From NCBI RefSeq assembly GCF_000265405.1, contig NC_018010.1, positions 186,001 to 250,000 of the forward strand: 64,000 bases of DNA, in the 5' to 3' direction. Below, in pieces: positions 1-8,307 of this stretch (positions within the stretch are counted from its first letter, which is position 1; every line of letters begins with the position of its first letter). The notes beneath the pieces were generated by a model, which saw only the letters and a program-made list of their open reading frames with translations, was not told where the DNA came from and did no database searches. This DNA is from Belliella baltica DSM 15883. Lineage in GTDB: Bacteria > Bacteroidota > Bacteroidia > Cytophagales > Cyclobacteriaceae. The position numbers were made by a program, and so were the translations under genes.

Positions 1-1583
1 GTAACTACTCAGGTTGTAAATTAGCTATATGATTTAGATTTTCTAAGATATTTCCCGAACGTTTGATCAGGGTATCCACGACGGATCTTATAACACTGAA
101 GTTTTCAGCTCCATTGTTGGATTTGAACTGTCCTGATATTTTTTGTTTCACCTTGATGTTGCGTATGGCTCTTTCAGAGGCATTGTTATCCGGTGGTACT
201 TTTTGGTGATAGAGAAAAGTAAAAAGTGACTTTCTGTATTTCAGGAGTCTTTTTTGTAGGGATACTGCTTCTTTATGTTTTGACTCTACAGGTTGGGCGA
301 GTAGGTTATCCATCTTCTCTTCAATGGAAGCAATACTCCTGCTATTCTCTGGATCTGATAGTTTTTTGAGTTTTCTCTTCAGTGAGATAGCTTCCCTGAA
401 CAGGGCCCTAAGGCTGTCAGCCCATTTAGATTTATAGCGTTCAACAATGTAGTTGAGCTCCCTAAGCAGATGTGCACAACAGAGCTGGTGCAGGTTTTCC
501 GAATAGTTGAAGTATGCCCTCCATGCATCGTGGCACAATACTGCCTTTCCGAACCCATCGGGAAAATGTGTATTCATCGCCTTAAGTCCACGTGATTCAG
601 ATATAGCTAACAGGGTGAGTTCCTCGGTCTGATAAGTCCAGACCCACTGTTTGTTTCCATCCACTTTAGCCCCAGTCTCGTCAGCTCCTATCACAGGACT
701 TTTAGAGACTGCCGTCTTTATCTTTGCATATATTGGTGCAGACTTGCGGGCAAACCTACCGATAATGTTATCGATACTCCCCTCGCTGAGATTAATACCG
801 AAGCAGTCCCTGAGAAGTTCTTTCATCCTTCTATAGGGAACATACTGTCTGGCATGCAGATAACCGACAATGGTTTCAACACCGCTCCCGTACTGTATGG
901 GGGCATTGATATTGTCAGGGAATGACCCACTGATCTTTTCTCCACAGGAACAGTTTTTGGAAAAGATTCTATGCTCGGTACATACCACTTTAATCACAGG
1001 AAGATCCAGGACCTGTCTTTTGGAGGACAGTTCTGCTGGAACCGCCGACAGATCACCACCACAGCAGGTACAGAATAAAGGGATGTGGTTTTCTATTATG
1101 TCCGGGGAGGATGTCATTTCAAGGGTATGGCCTTTGTGTCCAGGCTGACCGCCGGTTTTGCGCCCTGTATCCTGACGGAGACTCTGATTTTTTTTGGGGC
1201 GGTTCTCGTCTTTTGAAGGGGGAACCGAGCTGTTGCGGCTGTTTTTGGGATTACGGTAACGGGCAAGCTCATTTTCCAAATCGGATACCCTAGATTTTAA
1301 AGACTTGACCTGCTCCATAAGCTGGAGGTTCATCTTGATCAGTTCCTGAATAAGCGTATCCCTGTGGTCCAATATACTATAGAAATGTTTCCTGAATATC
1401 AGCACATAATCCCATGAATACCAATAATCCACGCTGTTTTTCCCCACAAAAAAATGTGGATAAACCAACTTTAAAGCTGATTTTCGTACATTCACATACA
1501 AATACGCATCAATACACCACAGAGGGCAACAAGACTCCAAATACTTGAATATTGGTCAGTAAATAATGTACCTGAGTAGTTAC
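1..1583 (-). mobile_element. IS66-family insertion sequence (single-gene type)
   Basis: A 14-bp perfect terminal inverted repeat, GTAACTACTCAGGT, lies at 1-14, with its complement at 1570-1583. Together the repeats enclose one transposase gene whose stop codon lies inside the left repeat. Ends beginning GTAA and a DDE transposase of this type are typical of IS66. The absence of tnpA and tnpB matches the single-gene (ISBst12-like) branch. Bases 1584-1591 (AAAACAAT) would be one copy of the expected 8-bp target duplication. The other copy would lie before base 1, so it cannot be checked here. The element sits directly against a lipoprotein reading frame and appears to have removed its start. 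Confidence 0.88.
5..1333 (-). CDS. IS66 family transposase
   Basis: DDE transposase of the IS66 family, which cuts and pastes the surrounding element. The N-terminal part is a leucine-rich coiled coil, followed by the conserved NSSVPPSKDE segment and a basic GGQPGHKGH stretch. A cysteine-rich zinc-finger-like region comes next (CTCC ... CSCG). The catalytic acidic residues are visible in VIGADETGAKVDG, LCHDAWRAYF and NNASERAIRN. The frame is open back to 1540, but the extra N-terminal residues are Cys/aromatic-rich and unlike the family. I therefore chose the ATG at 1333; a TTG at about 1372 is a possible alternative. The TAG stop lies within the left terminal repeat. The gene looks intact. 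Confidence 0.9.
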   Translation of the reverse strand: MNLQLMEQVKSLKSRVSDLENELARYRNPKNSRNSSVPPSKDENRPKKNQSLRQDTGRKTGGQPGHKGHTLEMTSSPDIIENHIPLFCTCCGGDLSAVPAELSSKRQVLDLPVIKVVCTEHRIFSKNCSCGEKISGSFPDNINAPIQYGSGVETIVGYLHARQYVPYRRMKELLRDCFGINLSEGSIDNIIGRFARKSAPIYAKIKTAVSKSPVIGADETGAKVDGNKQWVWTYQTEELTLLAISESRGLKAMNTHFPDGFGKAVLCHDAWRAYFNYSENLHQLCCAHLLRELNYIVERYKSKWADSLRALFREAISLKRKLKKLSDPENSRSIASIEEKMDNLLAQPVESKHKEAVSLQKRLLKYRKSLFTFLYHQKVPPDNNASERAIRNIKVKQKISGQFKSNNGAENFSVIRSVVDTLIKRSGNILENLNHIANLQPE

Positions 1584-1603
1584 AAAACAATAAATTAAAA
1601 TAT

Positions 1604-2164
1604 TTGTACTTATTATTCTTTAGTTTATCAATATGGGTTTCATGTTCGGAAAAGAAAAATGATAGCACATATTATAAATTTGATAAATATCCTCGTATTG
1701 AATTTAATGAAAATCTTAAGTTGCTTATTGAAGGGGAATTATGTGATTTTGACTTTTCTAACTTAACTTTTCTAAATAAAGCAAAAATTATATCAATAGT
1801 TGATGGGTTTTGTATGAAATGTGTAATTAATGAAATTAACCAAAGGGATATACTTCTCCAAGAAATTACAAAAAACGATTCCCTTGGTCAGGTTATCTTT
1901 ATAATGAACGTTTCAAAAGAAGGTTCAGTGATGTTTTTAAAACATTTTGAGCCATTGATTAATGTAAAAGGTTTAATACTTTGGGATGATGAGTATAATT
2001 TTGAAAATAAGAATAATTTATTAACATCAGATAAGAAATTGAGAACATTTCTGATTGATCATAATAATCAGATTAAGATTATGGGAGATCCAATTTACAA
2101 TACGGATTTAATTAAAGAATACAAAATGATTCTTCAGGAAATTAATTTATCTTATTACAACTGA
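1604..2164 (+). CDS. Thioredoxin-like CxxC lipoprotein, 5' end disrupted by IS66
   Basis: No ATG is available. The first usable codon is a TTG at 1604 that opens straight into a hydrophobic stretch ending in the lipobox WVSC (Cys14 from that TTG). Reading back in frame adds N-N-K-L-K-Y, a normal basic n-region, and then runs into a stop inside the IS66 terminal repeat. The original start was therefore probably lost with the insertion. The mature part carries a C-M-K-C motif (Cys70, Cys73). It resembles the thioredoxin-fold lipoproteins of Bacteroidota that sit beside beta-propeller or peptide loci, though this is family resemblance only. Expression would need a promoter from the IS and a TTG start. 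The IS1595 element separates it from the peptide/GLPGLI genes. Confidence 0.6.
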   Translation: MYLLFFSLSIWVSCSEKKNDSTYYKFDKYPRIEFNENLKLLIEGELCDFDFSNLTFLNKAKIISIVDGFCMKCVINEINQRDILLQEITKNDSLGQVIFIMNVSKEGSVMFLKHFEPLINVKGLILWDDEYNFENKNNLLTSDKKLRTFLIDHNNQIKIMGDPIYNTDLIKEYKMILQEINLSYYN

Positions 2165-2425
2165 AATGATCTTAAAAAACAAGAAAACCATCAATTTCTA
2201 CCTTGAACTACACAAAGAAAAAAATAGGATTTTAAAAAAGATTATTAATTTGAACTTAAAATAAGAAAATAATATTTTTATAAATCGAGGTATTCTATGT
2301 TTTTAATTGGAAAATTTTAATCAACCCAAAGTTAATGAATTTTTGAATTAACATAATAAAATAAATTAAAATTATATTATTCTTTATTATTTTTTTTATT
2401 ATCTTAAATAATTATTTATATGAAT
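2165..2425. other. AT-rich intergenic DNA, no gene seen
   Basis: About 260 bp of very AT-rich sequence lies between the CxxC lipoprotein and the IS1595 left end. A 33-codon frame from the ATG at 2166 is Lys/Asn/Ile-rich and looks like chance. I see no terminator with a T-run and no repeat shared with other parts of the window. Confidence 0.5.
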
Positions 2426-3451
2426 ATCCGCCTACGTACAAGTAGGCAAATTTTATACTTTGACAATACGTGTCAATAACTTTCAGGGCTGTATTTTAAG
2501 TGTTTAATTGGCTTGAAATAAAGAAAGAAGCCATGACTATCCTACAATTCAATGAAAGATATCCAGATGAGGCAAGTTGCATTCATTTCTTTAAGGAACA
2601 AAGAGAAAGGGAAGGCATTATTTGTAAGAAATGTAAGTCCAGAGAACACTACTGGCTTAATTCTCTCAATATGTTTCAATGTAAACATTGTGAATTTAGG
2701 ACAGGCCTGAAGAATGGTACCGTTATGGAAAACAGCAAGTTGCCATTAAGGATCTGGTTGCTTGCAATGACACTTGTAAGTGCAACCAAGAAGGGGTTTA
2801 GCTGCCTGGAACTCCAGAGGCAGATGGGGCATAGTAGATACGAGACTGTTTTCAGGCTGTACCACAAGCTCCGAGAAGCAATGGGTAAACGTGATAGCCA
2901 ATATAAACTAGAGGATATGGTTGAATATGATGAGGCTTTTGTAAGCAAGGCAACAAAATCTTCGGAAAGGATGAAGCTGAAGAAAGGACGCGGAAGTCAA
3001 AAACAAGCTTCCGTTGCTGTCATGGCTGAATCATCTATTCTTGAAGACTTAATTACCGGAGAAAAGGACAAAAGCTGCAGATATTTCAAGATGGTCAAAA
3101 TAGATAACTTGAAGGCAAAAACAGCCGAAAAACTGATAAAAGGCCTGATTGACAAGAAAGCTGTGGTTCAGACTGATGAAAGTACGACTTATTCTAACCT
3201 AGAAGATTGTATCGATGTCCATGTAAGCGAACTATCCTCCACAAAAGAAGGTAAGTTCAATCTCAAATGGGTACATATAGCAATAAGTAACCTCAAAAGA
3301 GATCTGCAGAAGTACCATATGGTTTCAGAAAAGATGCTTCAAAACTATCTCAATGAATTCTGTTACAAACTAAACCGAAGATACTTTGGTGAAAAACTAT
3401 TTGACAGATTGGTTATTGCAAGCATTTGCCCCTACTTGTATACAAGCGGAT
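2426..3451 (+). mobile_element. IS1595-family insertion sequence
   Basis: The ends are imperfect inverted repeats. The left end starts ATCCGC at 2426 and contains ACAAGTAGG then CAAAT. The right end, read as its complement from 3451, also starts ATCCGC and contains ACAAGTAGG then CAAAT, with a 2-base insertion between. The single gene inside is an ISXO2-like transposase whose stop codon overlaps the right end. I could not find a clear 8-bp target duplication, so the exact outer boundaries are uncertain by a few bases. Confidence 0.75.
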
Positions 3452-3453
3452 AA
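2533..3453 (+). CDS. IS1595 family transposase (ISXO2-like)
   Basis: Transposase of the IS1595 family. The start MTILQFNERYPDEASC fits the family N-terminus, so I use the ATG at 2533 rather than the upstream GTG at 2500. A zinc ribbon is visible (CKKC at residues 31-34 and CKHC at 50-53), followed by a helical region. The ISXO2-like catalytic core then carries acidic residues in MVEYDEAFV and VVQTDEST and a late HIAISNLKRDL segment. At 306 residues it is full length. It separates the disrupted CxxC lipoprotein from the peptide/GLPGLI/receptor genes and may have brought or removed a promoter for them. Confidence 0.88.
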   Translation: MTILQFNERYPDEASCIHFFKEQREREGIICKKCKSREHYWLNSLNMFQCKHCEFRTGLKNGTVMENSKLPLRIWLLAMTLVSATKKGFSCLELQRQMGHSRYETVFRLYHKLREAMGKRDSQYKLEDMVEYDEAFVSKATKSSERMKLKKGRGSQKQASVAVMAESSILEDLITGEKDKSCRYFKMVKIDNLKAKTAEKLIKGLIDKKAVVQTDESTTYSNLEDCIDVHVSELSSTKEGKFNLKWVHIAISNLKRDLQKYHMVSEKMLQNYLNEFCYKLNRRYFGEKLFDRLVIASICPYLYTSG

Positions 3454-3484
3454 TCATAATTATTTATTAATAAAACATGAAAAA

Positions 3485-3679
3485 ATGAAAAAGAAAATCT
3501 TTTTATCACTAAGTTTAGCATTTATAGGAGCATCAATGGGGTTTGCGACACTTCAAGAAAACGAAACAACCTGTGTTCCTGTCACAACTTCTTGTCAATT
3601 CGAAACAATAGTATGTGGAGATGACATCTTTGAAATAATTGATGGAGCCATAGAGGCAGATGAATTATTGTGCCCTTAA
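3485..3679 (+). CDS. Small secreted four-cysteine peptide
   Basis: A 64-residue protein starting MKKKIFLSLSLAF, with a clear signal peptide ending near GFA (residue 23). That leaves a mature peptide of about 40 acidic residues with four cysteines (TTCVP, TSCQF, IVCGD and a C-terminal LLCP). The ATG at 3485 is preferred because a longer upstream frame reads out of the IS1595 gene, and the ATG at 3477 stops after three codons. It lies 51 bp ahead of the GLPGLI gene in the same direction, so co-transcription is likely. It loosely resembles short Bacteroidota exported peptides (DUF6520/NVEALA-like), but I do not recognise a specific family. The even cysteine count suggests disulfides after export. 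Confidence 0.6.
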   Translation: MKKKIFLSLSLAFIGASMGFATLQENETTCVPVTTSCQFETIVCGDDIFEIIDGAIEADELLCP

Positions 3680-3730
3680 ATTAAAGTTCATAGAGAGTGA
3701 TGAAAATCACTCTCTTTAAATTTAGAAACT

Positions 3731-4552
3731 ATGTCAAAAATTTTAATTATCCTAATTTCATTTTTCGCTTCTTCTGAATTAAACCAGAACTATGTATCAA
3801 CTCATATGGTTTATTATGAAGTCATATTTAAATCTGATTCTACAAATTTAGATTTCGTCTCAAGTGACTTAATGGTACTTTTTGTTGGAGATAAAAAGTC
3901 TAAATTTAGGAATTACTATCAAATGCAGAGAGATTCACTGGTAGCTGCTGCTAAAGAAAATGGCGTTGCCAATCCAGGTCTCATTCTTGGTCAAGTCAAT
4001 CAAATACAAAAGCCTAAGTTTAAATACACAATAGTTAAAGATTGGAAGAACAAATCCTACAAATATTACGATCGAATAATACCAGATAATTTTGTTTTTG
4101 AAGGAACATTAGTCGCAGAAGATTGGGAAATTCTGGAAGAATTTGATGAATATGAGGGTTTCAAAGTGCAGAAAGCTATTACAACTTATGGAGGAAGGAA
4201 TTTTGAGGCTTGGTTTACAACAGAAATCCCAATAAACGATGGCCCTTATGTTTTTGGGAATCTCCCTGGATTAATTGTAAAATTAAATGATACTAAAAAT
4301 CACTATAGTTTTAATATGGTGGGTATTTCAAAAATGGAAGAAAGTTTAGATCACAATATGAATCCTGTTCCAATTAAAACTACTCGAAATAAGTATTTCC
4401 AATTAGAAGCTGATTTTAACACAAATATTTTTGAAAGGTTAGCTAGAGCTGGAATTACCATGACCGATCCAAATCAGGCTAAAGAAGTTCAAAATCGATA
4501 TGATCAAAAGAATAATCCATTAGAAATTCAAATATTAAGAGATTCTAAATGA
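3731..4552 (+). CDS. GLPGLI family protein
   Basis: A 273-residue protein with a short hydrophobic N-terminus, so probably exported. It carries the family-defining motif as GNLPGLI at residues 176-182, preceded by the usual AWFTTEIPINDGPYVF context. GLPGLI proteins (TIGR01200) occur only in Bacteroidota, often next to TonB-receptor-like outer-membrane proteins. Their biochemical role is unknown to me. It follows the Cys-peptide gene by 51 bp and precedes the receptor-like gene by 48 bp, which supports one transcription unit. Its stop TGA overlaps an ATG (4550) opening a 12-codon frame that reads like a decayed signal peptide. Confidence 0.85.
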   Translation: MSKILIILISFFASSELNQNYVSTHMVYYEVIFKSDSTNLDFVSSDLMVLFVGDKKSKFRNYYQMQRDSLVAAAKENGVANPGLILGQVNQIQKPKFKYTIVKDWKNKSYKYYDRIIPDNFVFEGTLVAEDWEILEEFDEYEGFKVQKAITTYGGRNFEAWFTTEIPINDGPYVFGNLPGLIVKLNDTKNHYSFNMVGISKMEESLDHNMNPVPIKTTRNKYFQLEADFNTNIFERLARAGITMTDPNQAKEVQNRYDQKNNPLEIQILRDSK

Positions 4553-4600
4553 AAACATCAATCACCATTGCCTTATTTATTTATTAGTTTTGATTGATAA

Positions 4601-7273
4601 ATGAAACGGTATAATGCAATTTTCCTATTCTTTTTCTTCAGCTTCCTATTGTTCAGCACTATTGCTATAGGTCAATCCATCATTTCAGGAAAGGTTACTG
4701 TAGCAAAGGAATCTTCATCAAGTTTTGGAGTAAATATTCTTGTCAAAAATCCCACAAGTCTTTCCACTCTTTCTTATGGGATTACCGATGAGGCTGGTAA
4801 TTTTACTATCAAAGTACAATCTGATTCGGATAGTCTACTCGTGCTTTTTCGTTCATTGACCATACAGGAGTTTCAAATGTTTATACCCAACAAGACACAG
4901 GAATTGTTGGTGGAATTGGAAGAGGGCATACAAGAAATCCCTGAGTTCACCCTTAAATCTATCAAAAATCCTGTAACGTTAAAAAATGATACCTTAAGTT
5001 ATGCTGTTGATGGTTTTACCAATCAAAATGACAGAGTAATTGCTGATATTCTTAAAAAACTTCCAGGTATAGAAGTGCTTGAAAATGGAAGGATTCTGTA
5101 TGAAGGAAATGGTATTCAGAAATTTTATATTGACGGGATGGACTTGCTGGAAGGTAGATACAATTTAGCGAGTAGAAATCTTCCTGCAGATGCTGTTGAG
5201 TCTATACAAATTTTAGAGAATCATCAACCACTTAGGGTATTGGATAGTCTTGTTTTCTCTGACAAAGCCTCACTGAATTTAAAGCTTACACGAAAAAATG
5301 TCTGGTTAGGTACTGGAACTGCTGGAATCGGTGCAGCTCCATTTTTATATGAGGGAAAATTTAGCCCTATGACTTTTCGAAATGACTTACAGATGCTCTA
5401 CAATTTACAAACAAATAATTCTGGAAAAGATATTGGTCAAGAACTTACTGTTTTAACACTAGAGGAGCTTCAGGAGAATATAGGTGCACAAGCAGATTTA
5501 AGACCTTGGTTTGGTTTACCCACACTATCGACTCCATCTATCAAGAAAGAACGTTTTTTATTTAACCAAAGTCAGATGGTTTCTGCTAATGTACTCAAGA
5601 GAAACCAAGGTGGAACAGATTTACGGACCAATATTTCATATTTACATGATAGCCAAAGACAGCAGGGAGGAATCAATACGGCTTATTTTTTACCAAATGA
5701 TACTATTCAGCTTGTAGAATCACATCAAAACAGACTTTTATCTAGCGCCCTAGATGGAGAAATTTCTTGGATAAAGAATGAAAAAAAGTCATACCTCAAA
5801 AATAACCTCAATATCAATATCCTAAATAATAGAGAGCTGGGCATAAGTCGGTTAAATGAAGTCAATTGGGATCAACAAGCTAATTTACCTTTACTTTCCA
5901 TCAGCAATAGTTTTCATACTTTAAAACCATTAGGAAAGCAATTGCTAAATATTAAATCTGATGTTGGATTTAGGCAAACAAATCAGAATTTTGAAGTTAG
6001 TCCTGGTAGCTTCGAGGAATTGCTCAACGACAATATGCCCTATGAAAGATTGAATCAAGAAATTGGCTATCAGTCCATTTTTGCGCATCATTCCATTGGA
6101 ATAACCAAAGGCTTGCCCAGAAACTGGTCTTATTCAGGGAATGTAGGATTACTTTATGAAAATGAAAGTATGCAAAGCAATCTGGAAACAATGGTTGGAG
6201 ATAGTGAGATGATCGTACCAGAACCATTTGTCAATGATCTTTCCTACAGCCAATTTAAGCCCTATTTAAATTCTCAATTAAATTTGAAACAGGAGAGTTT
6301 CAATTTACAATTCAAATTTCCCCTGAGTTATTTCAATATCAATGTGAACGATGGGCTGTTAACCGAGCAAAGTGAAGTTTCTAGATTGGTCATTGAACCT
6401 CAATTGTTTATGAAGTATTTTTTTACTGGAAAATGGAATACAACCTTAAGACTTTCAAGAAAAAATGACTTTAAAGGAATCAATGATATTCACTATGGAT
6501 TTATAGTAAGAAATTTCCGGACATTTCAGCAAAGATCTACTTCTGTTCCAGGAGTCTTAAGGCATTCCTTAAATTATGGGATCAATTATCGCGACCCGAT
6601 TAATTCCATTTTTTCAAGTCTAAATTATAGCTACACAGATACCAGAATGAATACCATCATGGAAAGTGAAGTGGCAGCATCTGGAGAAGTATTTTATCAG
6701 ACATTGGATATGAATAATAGGGGGACAGGTCATCTTACAAATTTCAGAATAAGTAAATACTTACCTTTGATCAAAACAAACCTGACACTTTCTGGCAACT
6801 ATCAAGTTCAAACTAATGAACAGGTTATAAATGGTATCTTGTCATCGGTAAAATTTGAAATATTAGGTTCTGGAGTAGAGGTTCAAGTTAACCCATCAAG
6901 GGTAGCAAACCTTACATATATAGCCAAACTAAATTTCATCAATTCTCAAGTAGAAGAAAGGAGTCTAGGTAGTATTAGACAGTTCAACCATGTGGCATCA
7001 TTAGATCTTTTTATCAAAGAAAACCAAACTGTTACTTTCAAATGGGAGCATTATGACAACAGACTTTCGGGAAGTAGGGACTTAACTGGTTTCCTAGATG
7101 TGATGTATCAATATAAAATCAAAAATAGTCGTTGGGACCTATCTCTTCAAGGACAAAATATTTTAAACAACAGTAATTTCGGTACTTTTAGCGCTGATTC
7201 CTTTTTTATTCGTCAACAAAGTTTTCTATTGAGGCCAAGGCAAGTAATGCTGTTTATGAATTTTGCTTTTTAG
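4601..7273 (+). CDS. TonB-dependent-receptor-like outer membrane protein with carboxypeptidase-regulatory domain
   Basis: An 890-residue exported protein. A signal peptide (about residues 1-24) precedes a CarboxypepD_reg-like beta-sandwich (about 26-110). A plug-like region follows (about 130-235, including LKKLPGIEVLENGRILYEG and FYIDGMDLLEG), then a long beta-barrel ending in Phe. This architecture (OMP_b-brl_3 type) belongs to outer-membrane receptors or exporters that often accompany GLPGLI proteins. It is last in the peptide/GLPGLI set. I see no typical TonB box after the signal peptide, and the N-terminal domain may take that role. The partner substrate is unknown. The adjacent Cys-peptide is the obvious candidate cargo, which is inference. 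Confidence 0.8.
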   Translation: MKRYNAIFLFFFFSFLLFSTIAIGQSIISGKVTVAKESSSSFGVNILVKNPTSLSTLSYGITDEAGNFTIKVQSDSDSLLVLFRSLTIQEFQMFIPNKTQELLVELEEGIQEIPEFTLKSIKNPVTLKNDTLSYAVDGFTNQNDRVIADILKKLPGIEVLENGRILYEGNGIQKFYIDGMDLLEGRYNLASRNLPADAVESIQILENHQPLRVLDSLVFSDKASLNLKLTRKNVWLGTGTAGIGAAPFLYEGKFSPMTFRNDLQMLYNLQTNNSGKDIGQELTVLTLEELQENIGAQADLRPWFGLPTLSTPSIKKERFLFNQSQMVSANVLKRNQGGTDLRTNISYLHDSQRQQGGINTAYFLPNDTIQLVESHQNRLLSSALDGEISWIKNEKKSYLKNNLNINILNNRELGISRLNEVNWDQQANLPLLSISNSFHTLKPLGKQLLNIKSDVGFRQTNQNFEVSPGSFEELLNDNMPYERLNQEIGYQSIFAHHSIGITKGLPRNWSYSGNVGLLYENESMQSNLETMVGDSEMIVPEPFVNDLSYSQFKPYLNSQLNLKQESFNLQFKFPLSYFNINVNDGLLTEQSEVSRLVIEPQLFMKYFFTGKWNTTLRLSRKNDFKGINDIHYGFIVRNFRTFQQRSTSVPGVLRHSLNYGINYRDPINSIFSSLNYSYTDTRMNTIMESEVAASGEVFYQTLDMNNRGTGHLTNFRISKYLPLIKTNLTLSGNYQVQTNEQVINGILSSVKFEILGSGVEVQVNPSRVANLTYIAKLNFINSQVEERSLGSIRQFNHVASLDLFIKENQTVTFKWEHYDNRLSGSRDLTGFLDVMYQYKIKNSRWDLSLQGQNILNNSNFGTFSADSFFIRQQSFLLRPRQVMLFMNFAF

Positions 7274-7333
7274 GTTTCAATCAAATTTTATAAGTGCATT
7301 GGATTGATATTTCTTTCACTAGTCATGCCTTTA

Positions 7334-7795
7334 ACATGCAAATAGAACGCTGATTGAACAGATTGAGCTGATGGTCACTGATTAAACAAGATAAACTTTT
7401 CATTATTCACCCTAAAAAATATTGAAGGTATAGATGCAGTCTACATAAAGACGCACAAACAAGATCAGTGATAACCCGCAATATCTGTGTCATCTACATG
7501 CCAATAGAACGCTGATTGAACAGATTGAACTGATGGTCACTGATTAAACAAGATAAACTTTTCATTATTCATCCTAAAAAATATTGAAGGTGTAGATTGA
7601 ATCTACACCTAGCCGCACAAACAAGGTCGGTGATAACCAGCAATATCTGTGTCATCTACATGCCAATAGAACGCTGATTGAACAGATTGAACTGATGGTC
7701 ACTGATTAAACAAGATAAACTTTTCATTATTCACCCTAAAAAATATTGAAGGTGTAGATGCGGTCTACATAAAGACGCACAAACAAGATCAACAT
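7334..7795. repeat. 162-bp direct tandem repeat, about 2.8 copies
   Basis: Three near-identical units start at 7334, 7496 and 7658 (exact period 162 bp). Each opens ACATGC, reads AATAGAACGCTGATTGAACA, then a TTTTCATTATTCA stretch and a 3' part ATATCTGTGTCATCT. The last copy is cut off near 7795. Copies differ by scattered substitutions; copy 2 has a distinct patch around GATTGAATCTACACC. The segment around each unit junction is an imperfect palindrome (CAGTGATAA...TCTGTGTCATCT against GATTGAACAGATTG...TCACTGATT), so transcripts could fold. No frame is open through it. It lies downstream of the receptor gene and before a terminator. Confidence 0.9.
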
Positions 7796-7809
7796 AATTG
7801 AAGATTTCA

Positions 7810-7850
7810 ATAAACAGACAGAGATCAATTCCTATCTGTTTATTTTTTTT
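7810..7850 (+). terminator. Intrinsic terminator after the repeat tract
   Basis: ATAAACAGACAG (7810-7821) pairs with CTATCTGTTTAT (7832-7843) with one mismatch and is followed by TTTTTTT. It is oriented to end plus-strand transcription coming through the receptor gene and the tandem repeats. Confidence 0.7.
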
Positions 7851-7920
7851 ATTTATATTTAATTAATACTTTTAGAATATTCTAAACGGTTAGAATTACA
7901 TTGTTTAAGTTTAAAAAATA

Positions 7921-7951
7921 AAAAGCTGTTCATTATGGAAAGCTTTTTTTT
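7921..7951. terminator. Bidirectional terminator downstream of the ArsC/Spx-like gene
   Basis: AAAAGCT (7921-7927) pairs with AGCTTTT (7941-7947), with T-runs on both strands. It lies just past the stop codon at 7955 that is reached when the frameshift in the neighbouring minus-strand gene is repaired. This supports 7955 as the original gene end. Confidence 0.6.
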
Positions 7952-7954
7952 AAT

Positions 7955-8307
7955 TTATAATTTTTCCTTAATCTCTTCCGGCTCAAAACCCAAAACCAAA
8001 TAATCCCCATTTGGGAATTCTATAATGGCCTTTTGATCATGGAGCTTTTTTCTGCTAATACAGCCAAAGCTGATTTTTCTGATTCCAACTTTTCCTTGTC
8101 TGCATCATCCAGTTTTCTATAAGTTGTTCCGCGTTTATTAATCAAGGACTCAAAACCCACTTTGTCTGCGAACTTCACCAATAAAGCTGCACTTGGCGCT
8201 TGCTTTTTATAATCCACAAATTCGTATTCAATGCCCTCTGATTCCAAAAAATCAAAGGTCTTTTTCATCGTGTTACAATTTTTGATTCCGTATATTCTGA
8301 GTTGCAT
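7955..8307 (-). pseudogene. ArsC/Spx/YffB-family protein, frameshifted near the C-terminus
   Basis: The open frame codes 95 residues starting MQLRIYGIKNCNTMKKTFDF, the thioredoxin-like ArsC/YffB fold with a single cysteine (Cys11). It includes the expected INKRGTTYRKL segment and stops at 8020 right after SSMIKRPL. The family motif is IKRP followed by about 25 more residues. Shifting frame by one base at about 8027 gives IIEFPNGDYLVLGFEP and then EEIKEKL to a TAA at 7955. The total becomes about 117 residues, the usual family length. One base is therefore missing in the Pro codon, by real mutation or sequence error. Function in the family ranges from arsenate reduction to glutathione-dependent reductase-like roles; the substrate is unknown here. 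Confidence 0.8.

Noticed and set aside
2166..2267. 33-codon frame after the CxxC lipoprotein
   Set aside because: Lys/Asn/Ile composition of AT-rich DNA, no recognisable feature.
2482..2496. GGGCTGTATTTTAAG near the IS1595 gene as a relative of the 37036 element end
   Set aside because: Only eight bases match; it is internal to the IS and not paired with a TACAGCCC.
2418..3460. 8-bp target duplication of the IS1595 element
   Set aside because: Flanks ATGAATAT and ATAATCAT do not match; the insertion may be old or the boundaries imprecise.
3386..3484. Longer N-terminus for the small Cys peptide
   Set aside because: It reads out of the IS1595 gene and its end; the signal peptide begins at the ATG at 3485.
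7334..7795. CRISPR array
   Set aside because: The units are 162 bp and adjacent to one another, without short repeats and unique spacers, and there are no cas genes.
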